Of a DNA stretch of 31,117 bases, positions 23,215-31,117 are shown piece after piece. The DNA is taken from contig CAKVJE010000011.1 in the NCBI GenBank assembly GCA_934754735.1, positions 1 to 31,117 on the forward strand. The letters run 5' to 3'. The stretch is from an uncultured Candidatus Melainabacteria bacterium. Its GTDB lineage: Bacteria; Cyanobacteriota; Vampirovibrionia; Gastranaerophilales; Gastranaerophilaceae. The translations under genes were made by a program, and so were the position numbers. A model generated the notes under the pieces. The model ran no database searches. It saw nothing but the letters and a program-made list of their open reading frames with translations, and had not been told where the DNA came from. Positions within the stretch are counted from its first letter, which is position 1. Each line of letters opens with the position of its first letter.

Positions 23215-25857
23215 ATGATTAATTTTTTATTAAAACTATTAGGCGACCCGAACGAAAAAAAAGTTAAAAAAATACTAGGGATTATTGACCATATAAACGC
23301 ACTTGAGCCAGAACTCGAAAAGCTTTCAGACGAAGAGCTTAGAGGCAAAACTGCCGAATTCAAAAAGATTTTAGACGCTCGTCCGACTTCTGACAATGAA
23401 AAAGCAGATAAGATTTTAGAAAAAGAAGCATTAGATAAAATCTTACCGGAAGCTTTTGCGGTTGTTCGTGAAGCAGGCAAACGTGTTTTGAACATGCGCC
23501 ATTTTGATGTTCAGTTAATAGGTGCATACTTTTTGCACAACGGACACATTGCCGAAATGAGAACCGGTGAAGGTAAAACTCTTGTTGCAACTCTTGCTGC
23601 GTACTTAAACGCACTTACAGGAAAAGGCGTTCACGTTGTAACCGTAAACGATTACCTTGCAAAACGTGATAGCGAGTGGATGGGTAAAATTTACAAATTC
23701 TTAGGTCTATCAGTTGGTGTAATTCTTTCCAATCAGCACGACGCAGAAGAATTTAACCGCAAGCGTGCAGCTTACAATTGCGATATCACTTACGGTACAA
23801 ATAACGAATTCGGTTTCGATTATTTGCGTGATAATATGGCAGCTTCTAAAGAAATGCTTGTTCAAAGACCTTTCAACTACGCGATTATCGACGAAGTTGA
23901 CAGTATTTTAATTGACGAAGCAAGAACTCCTCTTATCATTAGCGGTCGTGTTGAAAAATCTGCTGACACTTATACATTAATGGCAAAAGTTGCACCACAA
24001 TTAGAAAAAAATACCGATTATGAAGTTGATGAAAAGAACAAAAACGTTATTTTAACGGAAGAAGGTATTGATAAAGCGCAAGACATAATTGGTTGCAAAG
24101 ATTTATTTGATATAAATAACCAATACGCGCACGATTTATTAAACGCATTAAAAGCTAAAGAATTATTTACTCGCGATACGGATTACGTTGTTAAAGACGG
24201 CGAAATTATGATTGTTGACGAGTTCACCGGTCGTTTAATGCCTGGCAGACGCTGGTCAGACGGTTTGCACCAAGCAATCGAGGCGAAAGAAGGTGTAGAT
24301 ATTCAAGACGAAACTCAAACATTGGCAAGTATTACGTTCCAAAATTTATTTAGATTGTATCCGAAATTATCAGGTATGACAGGTACTGCAATGACAGAAG
24401 AAGCTGAATTCGGCAAAATTTACAACTTGGAAGTAACTGTAATTCCTACAAACAAACCTGATATCAGAATAAATTATCCTGATGTTATTTACAAAACAGA
24501 AAAAGCAAAATATGATGCCGTTGTTGAAGATATTATTGAACAAAACAAACTCGGACGTCCTGTTTTGGTTGGTACGGTTAGTATTGAAAAATCCGAATAC
24601 ATTTCAGCACTTTTGAATAGAAAAGGTGTTAAACACAACGTATTGAACGCTAAACAGCACGAACGCGAAGCTTATATTATCGCTCAAGCAGGTCGTGTTG
24701 GCGCAGTTACAATCGCAACTAACATGGCCGGTCGTGGTACAGATATCCTGTTAGGTGGTAACGCTGAATTCTTGGCAAAAGAAGAACTAGAAAGACGCGG
24801 AGTTTCACAGGATGATGAAAATTACGAAGCTTTAAAAAACGAAGCGCTCGCTAGCGCTCGCGCCATTACTGAAAAAGAACATGCAAAAGTAATTGAATTG
24901 GGCGGACTTCACGTAATTGGTACAGAACGACACGAATCTCGAAGAATTGATAACCAGTTAAGAGGTCGTGCCGCTCGTCAAGGCGATCCTGGTTCTACAA
25001 GATTTTTCTTATCATTGGAAGATAATTTGATGAGAATTTTCGGCGGTGATAAGATTACAGGCTTAATGAACATGCTTAATGTAGAAGAAAATATGGCGAT
25101 TGAATCTTCTTTGATTACTCGTCAAATTCAATCAGCACAGAAAAAAGTTGAAACATATCACTTTGATATTCGTAAAAACGTGCTTCAATATGACGATGTT
25201 ATGAATATTCAGAGAGAAAAATTCTATGCCCAAAGACGCAAAGTGCTTGAAGGCAAAGATTTGAGAAGTGATATTGAATTTATGATAGATAAAGAAATTG
25301 ACAGACTTCTAAAAAGCTATATTGCGCCTGAAATGAATCCTGAAGAATACATCCAAGAAGATTTGGAAACTCTTATTAAAGAATTGCATGCAACAATTCC
25401 GCAAATGTCTTATATTACAATTGATGATATTAAAGGTCAAAGATTTAATAGAATTTACGATTCTCTAAAGGATGCTGCACAAAAGGCTTACAAAGAACAT
25501 GAAGAAGAAATTATAGGATTTTACAATTCGATTTCAGAACAATATGACCCGTCTTTTGTAAAACAAGAATTATTCTCTTCTGACAATATCATGCGTTCTT
25601 TAGAAAGAGATATTCTTTTGAGAGTTGTTGATAATCAATGGATTGACCACTTGCACAATATTGATATGCTAAAAGATGGCATCGGTTTGCGTGCTTACGG
25701 TCAAAAAGATCCGTTGATTGAATATAAAAAAGAGGCTTACGATTTATTCAATAAAATGATGTTTGAAATTCAAAGCAATACTGTAAGATACTTATTCAGA
25801 GCGAAATTTGGCATACAATTCGTTTCTGACGACGGAATTGAGGTTGTAGAAAATTAA
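23215..25857 (+). CDS. secA: Preprotein translocase ATPase SecA
   Basis: SecA drives secretory proteins through the SecYEG channel. The 880-residue protein has Walker A MRTGEGKT (115-122), VNDYLAKRDSEWM (144-156), Walker B-type IIDEVDS (224-230), IDEARTPLIISG, a GRGTDILLGGNAEF segment, RGRAARQGDPGSTRFFLSLEDNLMRIFGGD and a complete helical scaffold domain. It ends soon after YLFRAKFGIQF with no CxC...CH zinc-binding tail, so the SecB/phospholipid-binding C-terminal linker is absent. ATG at 23215 is chosen because GGAGAGG (23202-23208) lies six bases upstream; an in-frame TTG at 23200 sits beside that site and is not used. The next gene begins three bases after the stop. Base composition is less A/T-biased than in the glycan genes. 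Confidence 0.96.
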   Translation: MINFLLKLLGDPNEKKVKKILGIIDHINALEPELEKLSDEELRGKTAEFKKILDARPTSDNEKADKILEKEALDKILPEAFAVVREAGKRVLNMRHFDVQLIGAYFLHNGHIAEMRTGEGKTLVATLAAYLNALTGKGVHVVTVNDYLAKRDSEWMGKIYKFLGLSVGVILSNQHDAEEFNRKRAAYNCDITYGTNNEFGFDYLRDNMAASKEMLVQRPFNYAIIDEVDSILIDEARTPLIISGRVEKSADTYTLMAKVAPQLEKNTDYEVDEKNKNVILTEEGIDKAQDIIGCKDLFDINNQYAHDLLNALKAKELFTRDTDYVVKDGEIMIVDEFTGRLMPGRRWSDGLHQAIEAKEGVDIQDETQTLASITFQNLFRLYPKLSGMTGTAMTEEAEFGKIYNLEVTVIPTNKPDIRINYPDVIYKTEKAKYDAVVEDIIEQNKLGRPVLVGTVSIEKSEYISALLNRKGVKHNVLNAKQHEREAYIIAQAGRVGAVTIATNMAGRGTDILLGGNAEFLAKEELERRGVSQDDENYEALKNEALASARAITEKEHAKVIELGGLHVIGTERHESRRIDNQLRGRAARQGDPGSTRFFLSLEDNLMRIFGGDKITGLMNMLNVEENMAIESSLITRQIQSAQKKVETYHFDIRKNVLQYDDVMNIQREKFYAQRRKVLEGKDLRSDIEFMIDKEIDRLLKSYIAPEMNPEEYIQEDLETLIKELHATIPQMSYITIDDIKGQRFNRIYDSLKDAAQKAYKEHEEEIIGFYNSISEQYDPSFVKQELFSSDNIMRSLERDILLRVVDNQWIDHLHNIDMLKDGIGLRAYGQKDPLIEYKKEAYDLFNKMMFEIQSNTVRYLFRAKFGIQFVSDDGIEVVEN

Positions 25858-25859
25858 AT

Positions 25860-26513
25860 ATGACAAATTTTGATTTTCTAAAGAAGATTGATTCCAATTT
25901 GTATGAAATAGTTGCGGAAGCTGAAAAACTTTATGCATCTGAATTCTTTGAACAATGCATGGGACAGACCAGAAGGTTTGGAGAGCAGATGTGCAAAGCA
26001 ATTTTAGCTGACAGAAGACAGTTTGACGGAAGTTTTGATGAAATGCTTGCAACTCTGAAAGACCAAGCAACAACACTTCCGGAAAAAGAATTTATTGACG
26101 ATTTGTATTTTTTGAAAAAGCAGGGTAATCTTTCTGTGCATTCTTCGACTGTAAAACATGATGGCATGACAGCTTTAGAATGTTTGCAAAGAGCGTTTGA
26201 AGCTGCAATTAATTATGCTGTGTTTTATAAAAAAGGCAGTAAAACTATTTTGAAAAAACATTATGATGTTGAATTGCTTGTTACGGGGAAACGCGGTTTG
26301 AGTGAAAAATATCAAGAGCGAAAAGAATCTACGCGTAAATCAGAAAGCAAAACATCTTCTAAAAATGCGCCTAAAAAAACAACGGTTAAACAATCATATA
26401 CAATGAAACCCGCTAAGACAAAAGAAAAAGGTCGAATTTCGGTATTTTGGATTTTTGTCGGTGCTGCGTCAATTGTTTCGTTGGTGTTACTTTTATTTAT
26501 TGCGTCGGTTTAA
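25860..26513 (+). CDS. Small tail-anchored protein with DUF4145-like N-terminal domain
   Basis: The 217-residue product begins with a helical domain (about 1-125) that recalls DUF4145-type domains: FFEQCMGQTRRFGEQMCKAIL (29-49), FLKKQGNLSVHSS (84-96) and TALECLQRAFEAAINYAVFY (104-123), with the GN-x-x-VH element. A basic, Ser/Lys-rich linker (150-192) leads to a single hydrophobic helix at 193-215 next to the C-terminus, so the protein is probably tail-anchored in the membrane with its domain in the cytoplasm. It starts three bases after secA and must share its transcript. A link with secretion is only suggested by position. The domain assignment is from motif resemblance and is tentative. 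Confidence 0.7.
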   Translation: MTNFDFLKKIDSNLYEIVAEAEKLYASEFFEQCMGQTRRFGEQMCKAILADRRQFDGSFDEMLATLKDQATTLPEKEFIDDLYFLKKQGNLSVHSSTVKHDGMTALECLQRAFEAAINYAVFYKKGSKTILKKHYDVELLVTGKRGLSEKYQERKESTRKSESKTSSKNAPKKTTVKQSYTMKPAKTKEKGRISVFWIFVGAASIVSLVLLLFIASV

Positions 26514-26528
26514 TTTTTTATAAAAAGT

Positions 26529-26559
26529 ATGGGTGCAATTTTTTGCACCCATCTTTTTT
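26529..26559. terminator. Bidirectional rho-independent terminator
   Basis: ATGGGTGCAA (26529-26538) and TTGCACCCAT (26543-26552) form a perfect 10-bp stem with a TTTT loop, followed by CTTTTTT. It separates the secA transcript from the convergent ychF gene. Confidence 0.9.
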
Positions 26560-26567
26560 GAAAATTT

Positions 26568-27665
26568 TTAAACTGCAAATCTAAAGTGAACGATATCACC
26601 GTCTTGCATTACATAATCCTTACCTTCAAGTCTTGTAACGCCTTTATCTTTGCAAGCCGTATAAGAACCGTTATCAACAAAATCTTGGTATCCTGTAACT
26701 TCTGCTCTAATGAAACCTTTTTCGAAATCTGTGTGAATTACACCTGCGGCTTGCGGAGCTTTTGTTCCACGCGTAATAGTCCAAGCGTGAACTTCTTTTT
26801 CACCTGCTGTAATAAATGTAATCAAGTTCAAAAGTTCATAAACTGATTTAATCATTTTATTAATACCGCTATCAGAAATTCCAAGTTCTTCTAAGTATTC
26901 TTTAGCACCTTCTTCACCAAGTTCAACAAGTTCTTCTTCGATTCTTGCACAAATAATAACTGTTTGAGCGCCATGTGATTTAGCGTATTCTTCAACGCGT
27001 CTTGTATAATCATTGCCGTCTTTCAAGTCAAATTCGGAAACATTAGCACAATAAATAACAGGTTTAACAGACATTAAATTAAGTTGTTTAATAACGTTAA
27101 TTTCTTCTTCTGTAAAGTGATCTTTAAGATTGATAAACTTGCCGTCTTGCAATAATTCGTTAAGTTTTTTTAATGCACCGTCTTCTAACACAGCTTCTTT
27201 GTCACCGCCTTTAGCCTGTTTAGAAATTCTTTGCAAACGTCTTTCTACAGAAGCTAAATCCGCAAGTGCAAGCTCAGTATTAATTGTTTCAATGTCTGAA
27301 ATAGGGTCAACTTTGCCTTCTACGTGGATTGTATTTTCATCATCAAAACATCTTACAACTTGAATAATCGCATCAACTTCTCTGATGTTGTGCAAGAATT
27401 GGTTTCCTAAGCCTTCGCCTTTGCTCGCACCCTTTACAAGACCTGCAATGTCAACGAATTCGATAACAGTTGGAATAATTTCTTTTGCCTTGCACAAATC
27501 TGATAAAATCTGCAATCTTTCATCAGGCACAACAACAACCCCAACGTTAGGTTCAATAGTACAGAATGGGTAATTTGCGCTCTGTGCATTCTTTGTAGCA
27601 GTTAGCGCATTAAATAAAGTTGACTTTCCAACGTTCGGAAGTCCTACGATTCCGGCTCTTAGCAT
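26568..27665 (-). CDS. ychF: Ribosome-binding GTPase/ATPase YchF (OLA1 family)
   Basis: YchF is a conserved P-loop protein that associates with ribosomes and prefers ATP over GTP. The 365-residue protein is the expected length. It shows the P-loop GLPNVGKS (8-15), the G3 segment DIAGLVKGAS (72-81), an NVSEF sequence in place of the NKxD guanine-specificity motif (consistent with ATP use), a coiled-coil region in the middle and a C-terminal TGS domain beginning near LITFITAGEKEVHAW. Of two nearby ATGs, the second (27665) has AAAGGA eight bases upstream, while the first (27671) is only two bases from it. It lies 52 bp downstream of the acetyltransferase-like gene in the same direction and may share its transcript. 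Confidence 0.94.
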   Translation of the reverse strand: MLRAGIVGLPNVGKSTLFNALTATKNAQSANYPFCTIEPNVGVVVVPDERLQILSDLCKAKEIIPTVIEFVDIAGLVKGASKGEGLGNQFLHNIREVDAIIQVVRCFDDENTIHVEGKVDPISDIETINTELALADLASVERRLQRISKQAKGGDKEAVLEDGALKKLNELLQDGKFINLKDHFTEEEINVIKQLNLMSVKPVIYCANVSEFDLKDGNDYTRRVEEYAKSHGAQTVIICARIEEELVELGEEGAKEYLEELGISDSGINKMIKSVYELLNLITFITAGEKEVHAWTITRGTKAPQAAGVIHTDFEKGFIRAEVTGYQDFVDNGSYTACKDKGVTRLEGKDYVMQDGDIVHFRFAV

Positions 27666-27717
27666 ATTCATAATCCTTTCAAATATGTATTTGTTTTTAT
27701 TTTAGCACAAAGTCTTT

Positions 27718-28716
27718 TTAATTGTTGAAATTTTGTGCAATTGGGCGTACGCTACAGAATTGGCTTAAAATTGTAAACTGTCCGGTATGCACATTTTCGC
27801 GGATTATTCTGGCTGATGAGTTGGTTAAAACAACTTGATTTTGCACGCATTCAAACTTATTTTCCATAAAGTATTTTTCATCGCGCTCACCAAGTTGGGT
27901 ATATTTTTTTGTTCTTATATACAGATTAAAATTCTTCTGACGCTTTGCAATTTGAGCTTTTGCAAAACCGATTACCGCACAAATATCTAATTCGACCCAA
28001 GAAGATTGAATTACATCTAGAATAAAGTTTTCGCTGTCTGCGCTCTGAATAGAAAGATAGCACGTAATATTTTTTGAGCTCTTATCTTCAATTACATATT
28101 TGTATTCGCTAAAATACGAAAGTCCTTTGAAAAAGATTTCCTTAAATTCTTTTGCGTCTCGGCTTAATAGCGGTCTAAAATGCGGTAATAAAGATTCGTT
28201 ATAAAGATTTGCAACTGTTTGAGCGTCAGAATTTCTAAATTCTCTAAAATCTTTTTTGTTAAATTCTGATTCAAATGCGCCAATTTTCCAAAGCTTTTCG
28301 TAAGAAATCTGGCTAAATCCGCATTTTGCAACAAAAAGCCTTACCAATTCCGGCAAAAAATCGTCTATTTTCACAACAAAAGACGCTGCACCCATAGCCT
28401 TGTATTTTGATACAACAAACTGTATTAATTCACCTGCATCATCATAACAATTGTCCTCAAAAAACAGACGCTGAATTTCCATTTTTTTGAGCGGACATCT
28501 TGAAGGCGCAACTGTTATTAAACCCTTAATTTCTTTTTTGTCTTTTAAAACATAAGATTCTGGAAGAAATTTAAACCTCAATGGCAATAAATGATGCAGA
28601 GGAATAAGCGGATTAAACATAATGTGGTTAATGTACTTATCTCTGTTGTTGAGAAAAGAAATCATTTCCTGCATTCTTTTTTTATCAAAATAATAAAGCT
28701 TTCTAATCTTCCTCAT
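27718..28716 (-). CDS. Probable tandem GNAT-fold acyltransferase-like protein, function unknown
   Basis: The 332-residue soluble protein seems to hold two GNAT-like halves. In the first (about 30-145), residues 62-71 (EIKGLITVAP) form a typical central strand, and GELIQFVVSKYKAMGA followed by LVRLFVAKCGFSQIS fits the helix and the distal F-x-x-CGF turn of GNATs. In the second (about 155-300), FILDVIQSSW, an AKAQIAKRQ helix and KYFMENKFECV repeat that layout. I see no clear Q/RxxGxG/A acetyl-CoA loop, so activity is uncertain. There is no Shine-Dalgarno: the ATG lies seven bases after a TATAAT box, which suggests a leaderless mRNA. ychF follows 52 bp downstream. Confidence 0.65.
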   Translation of the reverse strand: MRKIRKLYYFDKKRMQEMISFLNNRDKYINHIMFNPLIPLHHLLPLRFKFLPESYVLKDKKEIKGLITVAPSRCPLKKMEIQRLFFEDNCYDDAGELIQFVVSKYKAMGAASFVVKIDDFLPELVRLFVAKCGFSQISYEKLWKIGAFESEFNKKDFREFRNSDAQTVANLYNESLLPHFRPLLSRDAKEFKEIFFKGLSYFSEYKYVIEDKSSKNITCYLSIQSADSENFILDVIQSSWVELDICAVIGFAKAQIAKRQKNFNLYIRTKKYTQLGERDEKYFMENKFECVQNQVVLTNSSARIIRENVHTGQFTILSQFCSVRPIAQNFNN

Positions 28717-28722
28717 AGAAAA

Positions 28723-28751
28723 ATTATAGTATAAATGTTTTTTAGTCGCAA
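28723..28751 (-). promoter_or_regulatory. Promoter of the GNAT-like gene, predicted leaderless
   Basis: On the minus strand, TTGCGA (28746-28751) and a perfect TATAAT (28723-28728) are 17 bp apart. Only seven bases separate the -10 box from the ATG at 28716, so transcription should start at or next to the start codon. Confidence 0.65.
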
Positions 28752-28788
28752 TTTTTACTTGAACTTTTCTGCTTAAATTTGTTTGTTG

Positions 28789-28794
28789 TATAAT
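28789..28794 (+). promoter_or_regulatory. -10 box of mnmG, predicted leaderless
   Basis: A perfect TATAAT ends six bases before the mnmG ATG at 28801, and there is no Shine-Dalgarno. The -35 region at 17 bp spacing reads TTTCTG, a poor match. The expected start site coincides with the A of the ATG. Confidence 0.5.
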
Positions 28795-28800
28795 TCATTT

Positions 28801-30666
28801 ATGGACTATCTTAATAATAAATTTGATGTAATCGTAGTTGGAGCAGGACATGCCGGATGTGAAGCGGCGTTAAGTGCTGCACGTTTAGGCTGTAATGTTC
28901 TTTTATGTACGCTAAATGTTGATAATATCGCGCTTCAACCTTGTAACCCAGCGATTGGAGGCCCTGCAAAATCAACTCTTGTTAGAGAAATCGACGCATT
29001 GGGTGGAGTTATGGGTGAAGTTGCTGACGCTACTTACATTCAAATGAAAACTCTTAACTCTTCTAAAGGCCCTGCCGTTAGAGCTTTAAGAGCACAGTCC
29101 GATAAAAAAGAATACACGCAATATATGCGCCATATTATCGAAAATACCGATAATATTTGGGTTAAGCAGACTTGTATTACGGATTTAAAAGTAAAAGACA
29201 AACAAATTGTTGGCGCGCTTGACGAATACGGAATAGAGTATTCTTGCCGAGCTATAATTTTGACTACAGGAACTTCACTTGAAGGTAAGATGTATGTAGG
29301 TTTGCAGGCTTATTCAGGTGGAAGGCTTGGAGAACGCGCTGCAATCGGGCTTTCTGCTTCGCTTAGAGAACATGGAATTATTACAAAGAAGCTTAAAACA
29401 GGAACTCCGGCGAGAGTTGATAAAAGAACAATTGATTATTCAAAAATGGACGTTCAACCGGGGGATGAAAAATTGAGTTTTTATTCATTCAAGCCAAATC
29501 GCCCAATTCGTCCGCAAGTTCCTTGTTATTTAACAAGAACTAATGAAGAAACGCATTCAATTATTCGTTCGAATTTGGACAAATCTCCAATGTATCAAGG
29601 TTTGATTCAAGGTGTTGGACCTCGTTATTGTCCTTCAATTGAGGATAAAATCGTTAGATTTGCGTCTAATCCTTCGCATCATATTTTTATTGAGCCGGAA
29701 GGTCTAAATACTTATGAAGTTTATATTCAAGGTTTTTCAACGAGTTTACCGGCATGTGTTCAGGTTGAAATGTTGCGTTCGCTTCCGGGGTTAGAAAAAG
29801 CGCATATTATTAAACCGGCTTATGCTGTTGAATATGACTATGTTCCTGCTGTTCAGACAAGACATTCTTTAATGTCAAAAGATATTGAAGGTTTATTCTT
29901 CGCAGGACAAATTAACGGTACGAGCGGATATGAAGAAGCTGCGGCGCAAGGTTTGATTGCAGGTATAAATTCGGTTAAGTATTTGAATAATTCTGAACCT
30001 TTAGAGCTTTCTCGCGCTTCATCTTATACAGGAACTTTGATTGATGATTTGGTTACAAAAGATATTCAAGAGCCTTATAGAATGCTTACTTCGCGTTCAG
30101 AATATCGTTTGCTTTTAAGACAAGATAATGCTGATGCGAGATTAACAGAAATCGGTCATCAAATAGGTTTGATAGATGAAACGCAATACAAGAGATATTT
30201 GGATAAGCAAGAAAATATTCAAAAAGAAATCGCTCGACTAAAAGAAGCAAAAATTCCTGCAACTGAGGAAACAAATGCTATTTTGGCGAAAGTTGGCGAG
30301 CATATCGACCGCGGAATGCGTATGGCGGAACTTCTTAAGCGTCCTAATATTAATTATGAAATTTTTAAAGAAATTGATGAAGAAACTCGCAATCTTGGAT
30401 TAGGTGAGGATATTACTGATGAAGTTGAAGTTTTGATTAAATATGACGGCTATATTAAACGCCAAGAACAACAAGTAGAAACTTCTGAAAAGTTGGAAAA
30501 ATATAGAATTCCTGCAAATATTGATTATTCGCAGATTAAACATATTTCAACAGAAACAAAAGAAAAATTGGAAAAAATTCGTCCGACAAATTTGGCGCAA
30601 GCTTCCAGAATTGGCGGAGTTAAACCTGCGGATATATCCGTTTTAATGGTAATGTTAGGAAAATAA
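28801..30666 (+). CDS. mnmG: tRNA uridine 5-carboxymethylaminomethyl modification enzyme MnmG (GidA)
   Basis: MnmG works with MnmE to install the carboxymethylaminomethyl group on U34 of certain tRNAs, using FAD. The 621-residue protein is near the usual length. It has the FAD-binding GAGHAG (14-19), QPCNPAIGGPAKSTLVREID (46-65, with conserved C48), a GGRLGERAAIGLS segment, KTGTPARVDKRTIDYSKM, and GYEEAAAQGLIAGINS, followed by the C-terminal helical MnmE/tRNA-binding region ending in ISVLMVMLGK. The ATG at 28801 puts the first beta-strand at the normal distance; an in-frame TTG at 28783 would place the -10 box inside the coding region and is rejected. mnmE is not in the window. Confidence 0.95.
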   Translation: MDYLNNKFDVIVVGAGHAGCEAALSAARLGCNVLLCTLNVDNIALQPCNPAIGGPAKSTLVREIDALGGVMGEVADATYIQMKTLNSSKGPAVRALRAQSDKKEYTQYMRHIIENTDNIWVKQTCITDLKVKDKQIVGALDEYGIEYSCRAIILTTGTSLEGKMYVGLQAYSGGRLGERAAIGLSASLREHGIITKKLKTGTPARVDKRTIDYSKMDVQPGDEKLSFYSFKPNRPIRPQVPCYLTRTNEETHSIIRSNLDKSPMYQGLIQGVGPRYCPSIEDKIVRFASNPSHHIFIEPEGLNTYEVYIQGFSTSLPACVQVEMLRSLPGLEKAHIIKPAYAVEYDYVPAVQTRHSLMSKDIEGLFFAGQINGTSGYEEAAAQGLIAGINSVKYLNNSEPLELSRASSYTGTLIDDLVTKDIQEPYRMLTSRSEYRLLLRQDNADARLTEIGHQIGLIDETQYKRYLDKQENIQKEIARLKEAKIPATEETNAILAKVGEHIDRGMRMAELLKRPNINYEIFKEIDEETRNLGLGEDITDEVEVLIKYDGYIKRQEQQVETSEKLEKYRIPANIDYSQIKHISTETKEKLEKIRPTNLAQASRIGGVKPADISVLMVMLGK

Positions 30667-31117
30667 ATTGTATTTTATTTTCTGCCTATTGGTTGTTTTT
30701 GTTCTTTACATAAAAGTTCCCACCCGCATTTGTAGCTTTCGACACAGTCTCAAGTACGACTGCGACCTGTCTTGGATTATTCGGGGTGTCGGTACTCTGC
30801 CGAACAAAAGTTGACTAAATGTCAAGTTTTGTGAGAGGTAGACGTCCGACCTCCACCTTATGGGTTAGCTCACTCACGTTCGCTTTACCCTACTGAAAAT
30901 TCGCTCTCTCGTGGAGAGGTGCTAACGCAAGCAGTTGTGCGTATTATCCCTCTCTTTATAGGGGGAGGGTAGAATTTCAAGATGAGAGCTGTGCTCGAGA
31001 CTTAGAAATTCGGGTGGGGGCTTGTTAAGTTGAAAATTGTAAATGGAAAGTTGAAAGTTAATAATTAATAACACCCTCTCCCGCCTTCGGCACCCTCTCC
31101 ATGTTAAATTGAAAAAG
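30667..31117. repeat. Long repeat-rich intergenic region
   Basis: No gene is seen. After about 50 A/T-rich bases, 30719-31023 is bracketed by inverted segments: the left end reads CCCACCCGCATTTGTAGC and the right end, reverse complemented, reads CCCACCCGAATTTCTAAG, with similarity continuing for some 30 bases. The left arm also resembles the reverse complement of 17255-17305. Inside are a GTGGAGAGGTGCTAACGC segment (30915-30932) shared with 6461-6480, and a CCCTCTC..GGGGGAGGG hairpin (30947-30969). An AGAATTTC/GAAATTC inverted pair (30971-31012) echoes the ends of the 64-65 bp element. The final bases (31071-31100) carry two CACCCTCTCC units. The region is cut by the window edge. Confidence 0.7.

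Noticed and set aside
23172..23495. 107-residue Ser/Phe-rich open frame antisense to the start of secA
   Set aside because: Low-complexity antisense shadow of secA with no motif or supporting signal.

Overview
The window is AT-rich bacterial DNA holding about 20 protein genes, several intergenic repeats and no RNA gene that I can recognise. Gram-negative-type surface chemistry (MsbA-like exporter, CDP-6-deoxyhexose genes), a CpaE-like ATPase and an NtcA/CRP-type palindrome would fit a gut Gastranaerophilales (non-photosynthetic Cyanobacteria/Melainabacteria) genome. That assignment is inference at low to moderate confidence; an AT-rich Firmicute or another gut lineage is not excluded.

Layout. 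(1) 1-3718, minus strand: a CpaE/TadZ-like ATPase with a six-helix membrane protein, and a divergent hybrid-cluster-protein-like gene. (2) 3865-6379: an Orn/Lys/Arg decarboxylase facing an acyltransferase-3 membrane protein, with an 8-bp tail overlap. (3) 6404-6540: a repeat block, then an MsbA-like ABC exporter (minus) and a stand-alone glycosyltransferase (plus) with its own promoter and terminator. (4) 9301-13270, minus: a GAF plus degenerate HD-GYP protein and a long phosphohexomutase. (5) 13534-23086, plus: a nine-gene surface-glycan cluster (GT2, RfbF, SDR, RfbG, repeat block, flavoprotein, SDR, GT8, two GT2s) ending at a strong terminator. (6) 23215-26513: secA followed by a small tail-anchored protein. 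(7) 26568-30666: ychF and an acetyltransferase-like gene (minus), and mnmG (plus). (8) 30667-31117: a long repeat-rich region.

The glycan cluster encodes CDP-glucose synthesis (RfbF) and 4,6-dehydration (RfbG), two related short-chain dehydrogenases, a UGM-like flavoprotein and four glycosyltransferases. The phosphohexomutase could supply glucose-1-phosphate. No RfbH, flippase or polymerase is visible. The cluster is interrupted by a repeat block, and its distal part is visibly richer in A/T than secA or mnmG.

The observations most worth following are: an HD-GYP protein whose HD motif reads QN; a hybrid-cluster-like protein lacking some expected ligands; a modular family of intergenic repeats, including a 64-65 bp element with 20-bp imperfect terminal inverted repeats; a divergent promoter pair that predicts two leaderless mRNAs (mnmG and its neighbour); and a perfect TGTAA-N6-TTACA operator upstream of the glycan cluster. 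I found no CRISPR array, prophage or transposase gene.
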